Origin: Acidovorax sp. A1169
GTDB lineage: Bacteria > Pseudomonadota > Gammaproteobacteria > Burkholderiales > Burkholderiaceae_C
Assembly: GCF_030704685.1 (NCBI RefSeq)
Contig: NZ_JAUZDX010000001.1
Span: forward strand, 620,001-684,000
Reading direction: 5' to 3'
Length of the DNA: 64,000 bases
In this document: piece after piece, positions 52,430-63,348 of the stretch
How the letters are laid out: every line of letters starts with the position of its first letter
Position numbering within the stretch: the stretch's first letter is position 1
Notes under the pieces: generated by a model
What the model was told of the DNA's origin: nothing
Databases searched by the model: none
Seen by the model: only the letters and a program-made list of their open reading frames with translations
Program-made: the position numbers and the translations under genes

Positions 52430-53442
52430 ACGACGACAACGCCACCAACGACACGGCGGGCGATGCCGGTACCCCTGCAGACCATCCCCAAACCCCGGGG
52501 GATCTGGATGCCATGCTGGCGGCTGCAGGTGCGCCTGCGGCCGTGCCGGGCCAGCGCTGCGGCGTGATCGCCATTGTCGGCAAGCCCAACGTGGGCAAGT
52601 CCACCCTGCTCAATGCACTGGTGGGGCAAAAGATCAGCATCACCTCGCGCAAGGCGCAGACCACGCGCCACCGCATCACGGGCATCCGCACGCGCGAGCA
52701 GACCCAGTTCGTCTTTGTCGACACCCCGGGTTTTCAGACCCGGCATGCCACGGCCCTGAACAAGTCGCTCAACAAGACGGTGATGGGTGCCATCGGCGAC
52801 GTGGACCTGATCCTCTTCGTCGTGGAGGCGGGCAATTTCACGCTGGCCGACGCCAAGGTGCTGTCGCTGTTCAAGCCCGGCATTCCTACCTTGCTGATCG
52901 CCAACAAGCTCGACATGGTCAACCGCCGTGCCGAACTGGCGCCCTGGCTCAAGAGCATGCAGGAGCGCCACCCGTTCGCTGAATTCGTGCCCATGTCGGC
53001 CAAGAACAAGGGCGACATCGAGCGCCTCTTCGGCATCTGCGCCAAGTACCTGCCCGAGCAGGCTTGGTGGTACGGCGAGGACGAACTCACCGACCGCAGC
53101 GAGAAATTCCTGGCCGGCGAAACCGTGCGCGAAAAGCTGTTCCGCTTCACGGGTGACGAGTTGCCTTACACCTCCACTGTGGTCATCGACAAGTTCGAGG
53201 AAGAGGCGAGCAAGCAGCACAAGCGCCTCGTGAAGATCGCCGCCACCATCGTGGTCGAGCGCGACAACCACAAGATGATGGTCATCGGGGACAAGGGCGA
53301 ACGCCTGAAGCGCATCGGCACCGAAGCCCGCCAGGAGCTCGAAAAGCTCATGGATGCCAAGGTGTTCCTGGAGCTGTGGGTCAAGGTGCGCTCGGGCTGG
53401 GCCGATGACGAGGCGCGCGTGCGCTCCTTCGGCTACGAGTGA
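52426..53442 (+). CDS. era: GTPase Era
   Basis: The protein has 338 residues, about 40 longer than E. coli Era because of a poorly conserved, acidic/Ala-rich N-terminal extension. G motifs are GKPNVGKST (52-60), DTPGF and NKLD; a KH domain near the C-terminus ([16 protein letters not shown]) binds 16S rRNA. It is required for 30S assembly. An earlier start is fixed by the ATGA overlap. Confidence 0.96.
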   Translation: MNDDNATNDTAGDAGTPADHPQTPGDLDAMLAAAGAPAAVPGQRCGVIAIVGKPNVGKSTLLNALVGQKISITSRKAQTTRHRITGIRTREQTQFVFVDTPGFQTRHATALNKSLNKTVMGAIGDVDLILFVVEAGNFTLADAKVLSLFKPGIPTLLIANKLDMVNRRAELAPWLKSMQERHPFAEFVPMSAKNKGDIERLFGICAKYLPEQAWWYGEDELTDRSEKFLAGETVREKLFRFTGDELPYTSTVVIDKFEEEASKQHKRLVKIAATIVVERDNHKMMVIGDKGERLKRIGTEARQELEKLMDAKVFLELWVKVRSGWADDEARVRSFGYE

Positions 53443-53510
53443 GGATGGCCGCTTCGGTGCTCATCCGTGCAGAGGCGCCTTGGTGCCTGTGGCGTGGCTG
53501 AAAGCCGCCC

Positions 53511-54278
53511 ATGGCCGTTGCCAAGCGCATTTCCGATGAACCGGCCTTCGTGCTGCACAGCTACGACTGGAGCGAGTCGAGCCTGATCCTGGAGGTATTC
53601 TGCCGCCGCCAGGGTCGTGTGGCCCTGGTCGCCAAGGGTGCCAAGAAGCCCACCTCCAACTTTCGCCCTGTGCTGCTGCCCCTGCAGCCGCTCCTGCTCA
53701 CTTACACCCTGTCGGGCGATGGCTCAGCCGACATCCACACGCTCAAGGGCGCAGAGTGGGTGGGCGGGCATGTCATGCCGACGGGTGACGCCTTGTTGTC
53801 GGGCATGTACCTCAACGAATTGCTGCTGCGCCTGCTGGCGCGGGCCGATGCACACACTGCGCTGTTCGATGACTATGCCGGCGTGGTGCGCGTGCTGGCC
53901 AGCGAGCATGGCGACGCGCTCGAACCCGTGCTGCGCAGCTTCGAGCTACTGCTGCTGCGCGAGATCGGGCTTTTGCCCAGCCTGGATGCGCAGACCATGA
54001 CCCTGGAGCCCTTGCACCCCGGCACGCGCTACACGCTGGTGGCCGAAGGGGGGTTGCGTACGGCCTCATCTGGCGATCGCGTCGCGCTGCCCGGCAGCCA
54101 GTGGCAGGCCCTGCAGGCGGCACTGGACAGCAATGCATCCAGCTACACCGCCACCTTGCGCGCCTGCGCTCCGGTGGCCGCCGAGCTCAAGCCCCAGTTG
54201 CGGGCGCTCTTGCAATACCATTGCGGCAGTCCCACGCTGCGCACGCGCCAGCTCATGATGGATCTGCAGTCTCTCTGA
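53511..54278 (+). CDS. recO: DNA repair protein RecO
   Basis: This encodes 255 residues. An OB-fold start ([37 protein letters not shown]) and a helical C-terminal domain with [14 protein letters not shown] and the [18 protein letters not shown] block match RecO. The zinc cysteines found in some homologues are absent. It loads RecA on SSB-coated DNA with RecR. Confidence 0.94.
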   Translation: MAVAKRISDEPAFVLHSYDWSESSLILEVFCRRQGRVALVAKGAKKPTSNFRPVLLPLQPLLLTYTLSGDGSADIHTLKGAEWVGGHVMPTGDALLSGMYLNELLLRLLARADAHTALFDDYAGVVRVLASEHGDALEPVLRSFELLLLREIGLLPSLDAQTMTLEPLHPGTRYTLVAEGGLRTASSGDRVALPGSQWQALQAALDSNASSYTATLRACAPVAAELKPQLRALLQYHCGSPTLRTRQLMMDLQSL

Positions 54279-54292
54279 CCCCTACATACCGC

Positions 54293-55051
54293 ATGCCACA
54301 CCCCACGCCGCACCGTACCGCCCTGTCGGTCAACGTCAACAAGGTCGCCCTGGTGCGCAACACGCGCCACCTGGGCATTCCCAGCGTCACGCGTGCGGCC
54401 CAGCTGTGCCTTGAAGCCGGCGCGCGGGGCATCACCGTGCATCCCCGTCCGGACGAACGCCACATCCGCAGCCATGACGTGTTCGAGCTGGCCGAGCTGA
54501 TGAAGGCTTGGCCCGATCGGGAATACAACATCGAGGGCAACCCCTCGCAGAACCTCATGGACTTTATCCGCCAAGTGCGCCCGCACCAGGCCACCTTCGT
54601 GCCCGACAGCGAAGACCAGTTCACCAGCGACCATGGGTGGGGCTTCCCGCAGGATGCCGAGCGCCTGGCGCCTCTGATTGCAGAGTGCAAGGCCCTGGGT
54701 GTTCGCGTGAGCCTGTTCATGGACCCGGCGCCCGAGGCCATGGCCGCCGCCAAGGCCGTGGGGGCTGATCGCGTCGAGCTTTACACCGAGCCTTATGCCG
54801 CCGCCTGGGGAACCTCCGGGCAGGCCTTGCAGTTGGAGCGCTACCGCGCTGCCGCCCAGGCCGCGCTCGATGCCGGGCTGGGCGTCAATGCCGGGCACGA
54901 CCTGAACCGCGACAACCTCACCGCCTTTGTGCGCGAGGTGCCGGGTGTGCTGGAGGTGTCCATCGGCCACGCGCTGATCGCCGATGCATTGGAGCTGGGC
55001 TATGCCGCCACCGTGCAGGCCTACAACGCCTGCATCGCCGCAGCAGGCTGA
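54293..55051 (+). CDS. pdxJ: Pyridoxine 5'-phosphate synthase
   Basis: The protein has 252 residues from ATG 54293. [50 protein letters not shown] and [13 protein letters not shown] mark the PdxJ barrel. It joins 3-amino-1-hydroxyacetone phosphate and deoxyxylulose phosphate to make vitamin B6. It lies 14 bp after recO. Confidence 0.96.
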   Translation: MPHPTPHRTALSVNVNKVALVRNTRHLGIPSVTRAAQLCLEAGARGITVHPRPDERHIRSHDVFELAELMKAWPDREYNIEGNPSQNLMDFIRQVRPHQATFVPDSEDQFTSDHGWGFPQDAERLAPLIAECKALGVRVSLFMDPAPEAMAAAKAVGADRVELYTEPYAAAWGTSGQALQLERYRAAAQAALDAGLGVNAGHDLNRDNLTAFVREVPGVLEVSIGHALIADALELGYAATVQAYNACIAAAG

Positions 55052-55061
55052 GCGCCTTGCC

Positions 55062-55457
55062 ATGATCTACGGCATCGGAACCGATATCTGCGACGTGCGC
55101 CGTATCCAGGCCAGCCTGGAACGCCATGGCGACCGCTTCGCCGAGAAGGTACTGTCCCAGGGCGAACTCGCCACCTGGCGTGCGCGCACGGCCCGCTGGC
55201 CGGACCGGGGCCTGCGCTACCTGGCCACCCGCTTTTCTGCCAAGGAGGCTTTCAGCAAGGCCATTGGCCTTGGAATGCGCATGCCCATGACCTGGCGCCA
55301 CTGCGAGGTGGCCAAGCTGCCCTCGGGTCAGCCTGTGATCGTGCTGCATGGCGCGCTCAAGGAATGGTTCGATGAGCGCGGCCTGCAGGCCCACCTGAGC
55401 GTCACGGACGAGACGGACTACGCGGCCAGCTTCTGCGTGGTTGAAAAAGCCCCCTGA
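55062..55457 (+). CDS. acpS: Holo-ACP synthase
   Basis: This encodes 131 residues. [16 protein letters not shown] holds the Mg-binding Asp; [16 protein letters not shown] carries the catalytic Glu-Lys pair. It transfers phosphopantetheine to Ser37 of the AcpP encoded in this window. It starts 10 bp after pdxJ, the usual order. Confidence 0.95.
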   Translation: MIYGIGTDICDVRRIQASLERHGDRFAEKVLSQGELATWRARTARWPDRGLRYLATRFSAKEAFSKAIGLGMRMPMTWRHCEVAKLPSGQPVIVLHGALKEWFDERGLQAHLSVTDETDYAASFCVVEKAP

Positions 55458-55522
55458 TTTCCGTCGGCAGTCAGCTCTCAGCGTGGCCGCCCAGTTTCCA
55501 TCCCTTCTGATTTCACAAGCCC

Positions 55523-56632
55523 ATGACCGAACACGCACCCGTCATCCTCGATGTGGCCGGCACCGCGCTCAGCGCCGACGACCGCCGCCGCCTGGCCCAC
55601 CCGCTCACCGGCGGCGTGATCCTGTTCGCCCGCAACTGGGAAAACCGGGCCCAGTTGCTGGCCCTGACCAGTGCGATCAAGGCTGTGCGCGATGATCTGC
55701 TGGTCTGCGTGGACCATGAAGGCGGGCGCGTGCAGCGCTTTCGCACCGATGGCTTCACCCACCTGCCGCCCATGCGCGCCCTGGGCGAGATGTGGATGGA
55801 CGATGGCAAGGGCGCCAAAGCGGTTGCCGGCAGCGGCGCCCTGCGCGCCACCAATGCCGCCACCGCCGCAGGCTATGTGCTGGGCACTGAACTGCGCGCC
55901 TGCGGCGTGGATTTTTCGTTCACACCAGTCCTTGACCTCGACTGGCAGGACGAAGGCGCCGGCTCGCGCAGTGGCGTGATTGGCGACCGCTCCTTCCACC
56001 GCGATCCGCGCGTCGTGGCCCTGCTCGCCAAGAGCCTCATGCACGGACTGCTGCAGGCCGGCATGGCCAATTGCGGCAAGCATTTCCCTGGCCATGGTTT
56101 CGTCAAGGCCGACTCGCACACCGAGGTGCCGGTGGACACGCGCAGCCTCAAGGCCATCCTGGCCGACGATGCGGCCCCCTACCCCTGGCTCAGCAGCACG
56201 CTCACCAGCGTGATGCCGGCCCACGTGATCTACCCCAAGGTGGACAGCCGCCCCGCCGGGTTCTCCCAACGCTGGCTGCAGGACATCCTGCGCCGCGAGA
56301 TGCGCTTTGATGGCGCAATCTTCAGTGACGACCTGAGCATGGAAGGGGCGCGCCGCCTCGATGGCCAACTGGTCAGCTACACCGATGGTGCCCTGGCCGC
56401 GCTGGGGGCTGGCTGCGATCTGGTGCTGCTGTGCAACCAGAGCGTGGGCGATGGCAAGGCCGTGGACGAACTGCTGGGCGGCCTGGCGGATGCGCAGGCC
56501 CGGGGCCGCTGGCAGCCCAGTGTGGACAGCGAGTCGCGCCGCATCGCCCTGCTGCCCGAGACCCTTCCCCAGGCCTGGGACGACCTGATGTACCAGCCGG
56601 CCTACCTGCAGGCGCTGGACTTGCTGCCCTGA
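55523..56632 (+). CDS. nagZ: Beta-N-acetylhexosaminidase NagZ
   Basis: The protein has 369 residues of the GH3 barrel. DHEGGRVQRF is at 64-73, KHFPGHG at 186-192, the catalytic loop D-S-H at 197-199, and SDDLSM at 268-273 with the nucleophile Asp. It removes GlcNAc from cytoplasmic anhydromuropeptides in cell-wall recycling. An 8-bp hairpin (56635-56656) spans the convergent junction with the next gene. Confidence 0.95.
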   Translation: MTEHAPVILDVAGTALSADDRRRLAHPLTGGVILFARNWENRAQLLALTSAIKAVRDDLLVCVDHEGGRVQRFRTDGFTHLPPMRALGEMWMDDGKGAKAVAGSGALRATNAATAAGYVLGTELRACGVDFSFTPVLDLDWQDEGAGSRSGVIGDRSFHRDPRVVALLAKSLMHGLLQAGMANCGKHFPGHGFVKADSHTEVPVDTRSLKAILADDAAPYPWLSSTLTSVMPAHVIYPKVDSRPAGFSQRWLQDILRREMRFDGAIFSDDLSMEGARRLDGQLVSYTDGALAALGAGCDLVLLCNQSVGDGKAVDELLGGLADAQARGRWQPSVDSESRRIALLPETLPQAWDDLMYQPAYLQALDLLP

Positions 56633-56647
56633 GCGCGCCCTGGTGGT

Positions 56648-57319
56648 TCAGGGCGCAGGCGTAGCGGGCTGAGGTTCCTGCGCCGGGGCGGATGTTCCGG
56701 GCAGCGTTGGCGCTGCCGGCGCGGCGGGCTCCACCGCCGCAGGTGGTGGCCCTCTCCAGCGCCGTATCACGCGCTGGAAGATCAGGGCATTGGGTATCTG
56801 CAGCCAGGTGCCATCCGGGCCCGCGTGGAGGTGGTCTTCGAGCGTGGTGTACAGCAGGTTGATGTCCACCACCCGGCCTTTGGCGCCGGGCTTCTCTGCT
56901 GTGTCCAGCACCTCGATGTAGTCGCCCACGCGGAATGGCCGCACCGTGAAGATCAGCAGCGCGCAGAACAGGTTGGAGAGCACGCTCCACGCCGCGAAAA
57001 AAGCCACGGCGCCCACGGTGGCAAAGCCCGTGAGGGCCGTCCACAGCACCGTGGCCGAAACCCCCATGCGTTCGAGCACCAGCAGGAAGGCGCTGGCCAC
57101 GATAGTCCAGCGTATCAATCCCTTGATGGGTACCAGCAGCTCGTCGGGCAACTGGTAGTGGGCGGCGGCACGCGCCACCAGGCGCCGCAGAAGGCGCTGC
57201 AGCATCCAGGCCACAAAAACGACCAGCAGGATCTGCAGGCCGGGCACGATCACATCGAGCCAGTCCTGCACCCAGTCCGGGAGCCGCGTCTTCAAAGCAT
57301 GCAGACCGTTGGTGGCCAT
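56648..57319 (-). CDS. Small MscS-type mechanosensitive channel
   Basis: This encodes 223 residues. Three membrane segments occur in the first 110 residues; the pore-lining helix is followed by the MscS core (VGDYIEVLDTAEKPGAKGRVVDINLLYTTLEDHL). A Pro/Ala-rich tail replaces the larger cytoplasmic cage, so it is a minimal type. It should release solutes on hypo-osmotic shock. Confidence 0.88.
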   Translation of the reverse strand: MATNGLHALKTRLPDWVQDWLDVIVPGLQILLVVFVAWMLQRLLRRLVARAAAHYQLPDELLVPIKGLIRWTIVASAFLLVLERMGVSATVLWTALTGFATVGAVAFFAAWSVLSNLFCALLIFTVRPFRVGDYIEVLDTAEKPGAKGRVVDINLLYTTLEDHLHAGPDGTWLQIPNALIFQRVIRRWRGPPPAAVEPAAPAAPTLPGTSAPAQEPQPATPAP

Positions 57320-57365
57320 GGGAAAAGGGCGCGCTCGGGCGCGCAGAAAACGGAAAAGATCGCCA

Positions 57366-58403
57366 TCAGCTGCGCAACTGCTCCACGGTGTCCATCTGCA
57401 TCTCGAAACTGAAGAAGCGGTTGCGGCCCTGGGCCTTGGCCGCGTACAGGGCCTGGTCGGCGCGCATGATCATGCTCTCGGCATTGGTGCTGTCGTCGGG
57501 CACGCAGGTGGTGATGCCGCCCGACAGCGTGAGTGCATCGCCCAGGGGGGAGTCGGGGTGGGCAATGCCGCGCACCTTGAGCAACTGGCCCAGGGCCCTT
57601 GCAAAGGTCATGGCGCCCGAACGGGGGGTGTTGGGCAGGATCAGCGCGAACTCTTCGCCGCCATAGCGCGAAGCCACGTCGCGCGGCCGCACGCACACCT
57701 CGCGCAGCAGCCGACCCACCTCTTTCAGGCAGGCGTCTCCCTGCACGTGGCCGCTGGCATCGTTGAACAGTTTGAAATGGTCCAGGTCGCAGAGCATCAG
57801 CGTGAGCGGCGTGCCATCGCGCCGGGCCGACAGTATCTCGCTGTGCAGCATCCGGTCGAAGCCCCGGCGGTTCACCAGGCCGGTCAGCGAGTCCACCTCC
57901 ACCATCTCGTTGAGGCGCTGGTTGGCCAGATGCAGCTCAGCCGATAGCGACACCAGCCGCCGGCGCATGTCCAGGAGGCGCTGCATGGCGCGCAGCTTGG
58001 CCATCAGCACGATGGGCTTGACGGGCTTGACCAGGTAGTCGTCGCCCCCCACCTCGATGCCGCGCCATACGTCGAGTTCATTGTCCAGGCCCGAGAGGAA
58101 GATGATCGGCGTCCAGTCGCCCGCCTCGCTCTCGCGCATCTGCTGGGCCACCCAGTAGCCGTCCTTGCCGGGTAGCCGGATGTCCAGCAGCACCAGGTCC
58201 GGCCGATGTGTCTTGAACAGCTGCAGTGCCGCCGCACCTTCGGGGGCCTCGAAGATCTCCGAAACCCCTGCGTGCCGCAGCTCGGCCACGAGCGCAGCCC
58301 TCACCGAATTCTGGTCCTCCACCACCAGTACCGAAAAACTGTTGCGGGAGGACGCTGATGCGGGCGCTGAAGGGTAGGGCGCGCTGCTGGGGGTGAAGGG
58401 CAT
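57366..58403 (-). CDS. Response regulator with GGDEF (diguanylate cyclase) domain
   Basis: The protein has 345 residues. A receiver domain (about 23-140) has phospho-acceptor Asp74 (VLLDIRLPG) and Lys126 in VKPVKP. The GGDEF domain (about 170-335) has RYGGEEF at 246-252 and an inhibitory RxxD site (Arg239, Asp242). It should make cyclic-di-GMP when phosphorylated. No sensor kinase is adjacent, so its partner is elsewhere. The nearby exopolysaccharide genes are a plausible, unproven target. Confidence 0.92.
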   Translation of the reverse strand: MPFTPSSAPYPSAPASASSRNSFSVLVVEDQNSVRAALVAELRHAGVSEIFEAPEGAAALQLFKTHRPDLVLLDIRLPGKDGYWVAQQMRESEAGDWTPIIFLSGLDNELDVWRGIEVGGDDYLVKPVKPIVLMAKLRAMQRLLDMRRRLVSLSAELHLANQRLNEMVEVDSLTGLVNRRGFDRMLHSEILSARRDGTPLTLMLCDLDHFKLFNDASGHVQGDACLKEVGRLLREVCVRPRDVASRYGGEEFALILPNTPRSGAMTFARALGQLLKVRGIAHPDSPLGDALTLSGGITTCVPDDSTNAESMIMRADQALYAAKAQGRNRFFSFEMQMDTVEQLRS

Positions 58404-58445
58404 GGTAGCGGCTCCTTGAGGCGAAGGGCGTTGCGCGGCAGCCGC

Positions 58446-59990
58446 TCAGGACTCCCGCCGCAATGCGGGGAACAGTATCACGTCGCGGATGCTCGGGCTA
58501 TCGGTCAACAGCATCATCAGGCGGTCGATGCCGATGCCGCAGCCGCCCGTGGGGGGCATGCCGTACTCCAGCGCGCGAACGAAGTCATGGTCGTAGAACA
58601 TGGCCTCGTCGTCACCGCTGTCCTTGGCGGCCACCTGGGCGTGGAAACGCGCGGCCTGGTCCTCGGCGTCGTTGAGTTCGCTGAAGCCGTTGCCGAACTC
58701 GCGCCCTGTGATGTACAGCTCGAAGCGCTCGGTCACCTCGGGGCGGGTGTCGTTGGCGCGCGCCAGTGGCGAGATTTCCGTCGGATGCTCCATGATGAAC
58801 GTGGGCAGCCACAGCTTGTCTTCTACCGTCTCTTCGAAGTAGAGCACCTGCAGGCTGGCCAGCGAACGCGTGGACAGCTTGTTCTTTTCTTCGTTCAGGC
58901 CCAGCTTCTTGAGTGCACTGATCAGCCACGCGGCGTCGTCCACATGGGCGCCTGCCTCGGTGTACTGGAAGATGGCTTCGCGGATCGTCAGGCGCGCAAA
59001 CGGCTGCGACAGGTCCACCGCGCGGCCCTGGTAGGTCAGCTGCAGCGAGCCCGTGGCCTTGAGCGCCACTTCGCGGATCAGCGTCTCGGTGAAGTCCATC
59101 AGATCCAGGTAGTTCCAGTACGCCGCGTAGAACTCCATCATGGTGAACTCGGGGTTGTGGCGCACCGAGATGCCTTCGTTGCGGTAGCTGCGGTTGATCT
59201 CGAACACGCGCTCGAACCCGCCCACGATCAGGCGCTTGAGGTACAGCTCCGGCGCGATGCGCAGGTACATCTCCTGCTCAAGCGCGTTGTGGTGCGTCAC
59301 GAAGGGCTTGGCATTGGCACCGCCCGGAATCGGGTGCAGCATCGGCGTCTCGACCTCCAGGAAGCCGTGGTCCACCATGAACTCGCGCAGGCCGCTTACG
59401 GCCTTGCTGCGCGCGATGAAGCGCCTGCGCGCCTGCTCGTCGGTGATCAGGTCCACATAGCGCTGGCGGTACTTCTGCTCCTGGTCGGCCATGCCGTGGA
59501 ACTTGTCGGGCAGCGGGCGCAGGCTCTTGGTCAACAGGCGCAGGCGCGTGACCTTGATCGACAGCTCGCCGGTCTTGGTCTTGAACGTGGTGCCCTCGGC
59601 GCCCACGATGTCGCCCAGGTCCCAGTGCTTGAAGGCCGCATAGGCCTCTTCACCCAGCGCATCGCGGGTCACGTACAGCTGGATCTGACCGCCGGTGTCG
59701 CCCAGGGATCCGTCCTGCACGGTGGCAAAGCTGGCCTTGCCCATCACCCGCTTGAGCATCATGCGGCCAGCCACGCTCACCGTGGCCGGATTGGCCTCCA
59801 GGGCCTCGGCATCGAGTGGGCCATAGGTCACATGCAACTCAGCCGCCTTGTTCGCCGGCTTGAAATTGTTGGGGAAGGCCACGGCGCCGCCCTGGGCCTG
59901 GACTTCGCGCAGCGCGCGGAGCTTTTCGCGGCGCTCGGCCATGAGCTTGTTGTCGTCCGGGGGCACTGGTGGGGTGTTCTGTTCAGACAT
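58446..59990 (-). CDS. lysS: Lysyl-tRNA synthetase, class II
   Basis: This encodes 514 residues from the start at 59990. An OB-fold anticodon-binding domain (about 60-165) precedes class II motifs: motif 2 [26 protein letters not shown], motif 3 [24 protein letters not shown]-type LysRS signature is present. It charges tRNA-Lys. The 169-bp upstream gap has an AT-rich TAAAAT on the minus strand but no clear -35. Confidence 0.97.
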   Translation of the reverse strand: MSEQNTPPVPPDDNKLMAERREKLRALREVQAQGGAVAFPNNFKPANKAAELHVTYGPLDAEALEANPATVSVAGRMMLKRVMGKASFATVQDGSLGDTGGQIQLYVTRDALGEEAYAAFKHWDLGDIVGAEGTTFKTKTGELSIKVTRLRLLTKSLRPLPDKFHGMADQEQKYRQRYVDLITDEQARRRFIARSKAVSGLREFMVDHGFLEVETPMLHPIPGGANAKPFVTHHNALEQEMYLRIAPELYLKRLIVGGFERVFEINRSYRNEGISVRHNPEFTMMEFYAAYWNYLDLMDFTETLIREVALKATGSLQLTYQGRAVDLSQPFARLTIREAIFQYTEAGAHVDDAAWLISALKKLGLNEEKNKLSTRSLASLQVLYFEETVEDKLWLPTFIMEHPTEISPLARANDTRPEVTERFELYITGREFGNGFSELNDAEDQAARFHAQVAAKDSGDDEAMFYDHDFVRALEYGMPPTGGCGIGIDRLMMLLTDSPSIRDVILFPALRRES

Positions 59991-60159
59991 AGGTGCTGTC
60001 AATGCGGTGCGAGCGTGGTGCGTCGAAAATAAGGGGCTGTCAGGGAGTCTGCGGCAGCCAACCCTTGATTTTATCGGCTTGGCGGGCACAACCCGGTTTT
60101 TTACCCGTGCAGTGCCGGTTTTTAGGCGCTCGGTGGCCTTGCGCGGACGCTGCGGTGGC

Positions 60160-60792
60160 TCAGCGCGGCGTATCCTGGCCCGGCGACGCATCCGGGCGCA
60201 GCACGGCGTGCACCGTCCGTGCCAGGATCCGCAGGTCCTGCCACACGCTGTGGTTGCGCGCATAGCGCGCGGCATAGTCCAGCTTCACGGGCAGAATTTC
60301 TTGCACGTAGGTGCGCTCGGGGTCGGCGCTCTGCGCCAGCAGCGCGCTTTCGTTGCGAAAGGCGATGGACGCCAGGTCGGTGATGCCCGGGCGCACGCTC
60401 AGCACGATGGCTCTGAGCTCGGCCGGGTACATCGCCACATAGCGCGGCACCTCGGGCCGCGGGCCCACCAGGCTCATGTCGCCCTTGAGCACGTTGAGCA
60501 GCTGCGGCAGTTCGTCGAGCTTGCTGTGGCGCAGCCAATGCCCGGCGCGGGTGATGCGCGCGTCCTCCCCCACTGTGATGGCCGGGCCCGCCCGCTCGGC
60601 CCCGGTGTGCATGGAGCGGAACTTGTAGATGTGAAAGCTGCGCCCGTGCCGACCCACCCGCTCCTGGCGAAACAACGCCCCGCCTGCCGAATCCCAGCGC
60701 ACCCACAGCGCGATGGCAAGCAGAACCGGGCTGAGCGCCAGCAGGGCGCCGCCCGAGACCACGATGTCCATCAGGCGCTTGAGCATCCTCAT
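60160..60792 (-). CDS. Short (monotopic) bacterial sugar transferase, initiating glycosyl-1-phosphate transferase
   Basis: The protein has 210 residues. One N-terminal membrane helix ([20 protein letters not shown]) precedes the catalytic domain with [32 protein letters not shown] and [10 protein letters not shown]. It is the PglC/WcaJ-C-terminal type without the large multi-span domain. It starts polysaccharide or glycan synthesis on undecaprenyl phosphate. It overlaps the aminotransferase gene by 4 bp. Confidence 0.9.
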   Translation of the reverse strand: MRMLKRLMDIVVSGGALLALSPVLLAIALWVRWDSAGGALFRQERVGRHGRSFHIYKFRSMHTGAERAGPAITVGEDARITRAGHWLRHSKLDELPQLLNVLKGDMSLVGPRPEVPRYVAMYPAELRAIVLSVRPGITDLASIAFRNESALLAQSADPERTYVQEILPVKLDYAARYARNHSVWQDLRILARTVHAVLRPDASPGQDTPR

Positions 60793-61961
60793 CCCAGCAG
60801 GGTCTGCAGGGCCGCGATCACGCGGTCCTGGTCGGCGACGGTCATGGCCGTGAACAGCGGGATGCTCACCATGGCCTGGTAGGCCGCATCGGCTTGGGGA
60901 AACATCTCGGGCGTGAGCTGGTAGCGGTCGCGCCAGTAGGGGTGGCGGTGCAACGGCACATAGTGCACGCTGGTGCCGATCCCCAGGTCCGACAGGCCCT
61001 GCACCAGCACGTCGCGCGACAGGCGTGCACCCGGAGCCAGTCGTATCACATACAGGTGCCAGGCATGCATGTCGCCTGCCGGTGCCTCGGCCGGCAGCAC
61101 CAGCGGCAAGCCTGCCAGAGCCGCGTGGTAGCGCTGTGCCAGGTACTGGCGCCGCTGCACGAAGGCCGGCAGGCGCGCCAGTTGCTGCACGCCCATGGCC
61201 GCAGCCACGTCGGTCATGTTGTACTTGAAGCCCGGGGCCACTACCTCGTAGTACCAGGCGGGCGTCTTGGACGTGAAGCGGTCGAAGGCATCGCGGTTCA
61301 TGCCGTGCAGGCGCATCACGCGCATGCGCTTGGCGAGATCCGGGTCGCGTGTCACGGCCATGCCGCCTTCGCCGGTGGTGATGGTCTTGTTCGCGTAGAA
61401 GCTGAACACGGTGACATCCGAGGCCAGTTGGCCCACCAGCGTCCCTCTCCAGGTCGTGGGCAGGGCGTGGGCGGCGTCTTCCACGACCTTGAGTCCGTAC
61501 TCCTGGGCGATGGCCAGAATCGCATCCATGTCGCAGGCCAGGCCGCCGTAATGCACCGGCATGATGGCTTTGGTGCGCGGCGTGATCGCAGCGCGCACCA
61601 GGGCCGGGTCCATGTTCAGCGTCACCGGGTCCACATCCACCAACACCGGGTCGGCGCCCAGGTAGCGCACCACCTCGGTCGTGGCCGTGAAGGTCAGCGT
61701 GGGGGCAATCACCTCGTCGCCCGGGCCGATGCCCAGGGCTTCCAGGGCCAGGTGCAGGCCGGCCGTGGCCGAGTTCACGGCCAGGCTGTCCACGCCGCCG
61801 CCCAGGTAGTCGGTGAAGGCCTGCTCGAAAGCCCGGGTCTGCGGGCCGGTGGTGACCCAGCCCGAGCGCATGGCCTCGGCAACGGCGTTCACCTCGGCAT
61901 CGCCGATGTCGGGGCGGGCGAAGGGGAGAAAGGGCAGGGCGGCGGTTTCAGCGTTCGACAT
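60789..61961 (-). CDS. DegT/DnrJ/EryC1/StrS-family sugar aminotransferase
   Basis: This encodes 390 residues from the start at 61961. [34 protein letters not shown]-like [12 protein letters not shown], and PLP lysine Lys192 in [15 protein letters not shown] mark the family. It should add an amino group to a UDP- or dTDP-4-keto sugar. It overlaps the preceding UDP-glucose dehydrogenase gene by 14 bp and the sugar transferase by 4 bp. Sugar identity is unknown. Confidence 0.92.
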   Translation of the reverse strand: MSNAETAALPFLPFARPDIGDAEVNAVAEAMRSGWVTTGPQTRAFEQAFTDYLGGGVDSLAVNSATAGLHLALEALGIGPGDEVIAPTLTFTATTEVVRYLGADPVLVDVDPVTLNMDPALVRAAITPRTKAIMPVHYGGLACDMDAILAIAQEYGLKVVEDAAHALPTTWRGTLVGQLASDVTVFSFYANKTITTGEGGMAVTRDPDLAKRMRVMRLHGMNRDAFDRFTSKTPAWYYEVVAPGFKYNMTDVAAAMGVQQLARLPAFVQRRQYLAQRYHAALAGLPLVLPAEAPAGDMHAWHLYVIRLAPGARLSRDVLVQGLSDLGIGTSVHYVPLHRHPYWRDRYQLTPEMFPQADAAYQAMVSIPLFTAMTVADQDRVIAALQTLLG

Positions 61962-63312
61962 GGTCAGGTGGCAATGGGGTGGACGGGGCTGCACCACGGC
62001 CGATGGCGTGGTACTCCAGCCCCGCAGCGCGCAGCTCGGCTGGCTCGAAAAGATTGCGGCCGTCGAACACCATGCGTTCGCGTAGCGTGGCGGCCAGGTG
62101 GGCGAAGTCCGGGCTGCGGAACTCCTTCCACTCGGTGGCGATGATGAGCGCGTCCGCGCCCTGCAGCGCCGTATTGGCGAGCTGCACGAAAGAAAGGCCT
62201 GTGCGTTCGCCAAGGGCCTGGCGCGCCTGGTCCATGGCCTGTGGGTCGTAGGCAACCACTTCGGCGCCCAGGGCCAGCAGCCGTTCGATGATGGCCAGGC
62301 TCGGTGCCTCGCGCATGTCGTCGGTGCCGGGCTTGAAGGCCAGGCCCCAGAGCGCGAAGCGCCGGCCCGTGAGGTCGGCGCCAAACCGCGCGACGATCTT
62401 GTCGGTCAGCACCTGCTTCTGGTGGTCGTTCACGGCTTTCACTGCCTGCAGGATCTGCAGGTCCTGCCCGGCATCCTGCGCCGTCCGGATCAGCGCCTTT
62501 ACATCCTTGGGGAAGCACGATCCGCCATAGCCCGTTCCTGCGTAGAGGAAATGCGTGCCGATGCGCGGGTCCATGCCGATGCCGGTGCGCACGTTCTCGA
62601 TGTCGGCGCCCAGCCTCTCGGCCAGCAGCGCCAGCTCGTTCATGAAGCTGATGCGCGTGGCCAGCATGGCGTTGGCCGCGTACTTGGTGAACTCGGCGCT
62701 GCGCACGTCCATCACCACCAGGCGGTCGCGGTTGCGCATGAAGGGTGCATACACCGCACGCATGAGTTCGGTGGCGCGCTCATCCTGGGTGCCCACGATC
62801 ACGCGGTCCGGCCGCATGAAATCCTGCACCGCGCTGCCTTCCTTGAGGAATTCGGGGTTCGATACCACCGCAAATTCCGGCGGCAGACCGCGGGAGGACA
62901 GCACGGCGGCCACAGCGTCGCGCACCTGGTCGGCTGTCCCTACGGGCACCGTGCTCTTGTTGACGATCAGTTTGTAGCCCGCCATGCGCTCGGCAATGGA
63001 TCGCGCGGCGGCCAGCACATGCTGCAGGTCGGCCGAGCCGTCTTCGCTCGGGGGCGTGCCCACGGCGATGAACTGCAGCAGGCCATGCGCCACGGCGTGG
63101 TCGATATCGGTGGTGAACTCCAGGCGGCCGCTGCGCGCATTGCGCAGCACCACGTCCGGCAGGCCGGGTTCATGGATAGGCATCTGCCCCTGGTTCAGCC
63201 CATCGATACGGCGAGCGTCCAGGTCCAGGCACACCACGTGGTTGCCCATTTCCGAGAGACAGGCCCCGGTGACAAGGCCCACATAGCCGGTGCCGATGAC
63301 GGTGATTTTCAT
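61948..63312 (-). CDS. UDP-glucose 6-dehydrogenase
   Basis: The protein has 454 residues. NAD site [10 protein letters not shown] is at 7-16; [17 protein letters not shown] holds the catalytic Lys210; nucleophile Cys266 lies in [10 protein letters not shown]. It oxidises UDP-glucose to UDP-glucuronate for capsule or exopolysaccharide. The start MKITVIG at 63312 is the family start. A methyltransferase gene precedes it. Confidence 0.94.
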   Translation of the reverse strand: MKITVIGTGYVGLVTGACLSEMGNHVVCLDLDARRIDGLNQGQMPIHEPGLPDVVLRNARSGRLEFTTDIDHAVAHGLLQFIAVGTPPSEDGSADLQHVLAAARSIAERMAGYKLIVNKSTVPVGTADQVRDAVAAVLSSRGLPPEFAVVSNPEFLKEGSAVQDFMRPDRVIVGTQDERATELMRAVYAPFMRNRDRLVVMDVRSAEFTKYAANAMLATRISFMNELALLAERLGADIENVRTGIGMDPRIGTHFLYAGTGYGGSCFPKDVKALIRTAQDAGQDLQILQAVKAVNDHQKQVLTDKIVARFGADLTGRRFALWGLAFKPGTDDMREAPSLAIIERLLALGAEVVAYDPQAMDQARQALGERTGLSFVQLANTALQGADALIIATEWKEFRSPDFAHLAATLRERMVFDGRNLFEPAELRAAGLEYHAIGRGAAPSTPLPPDHVER

Positions 63313-63348
63313 GGAGCGTGATTCAGTGCGGAACGGGGATGCCAACGG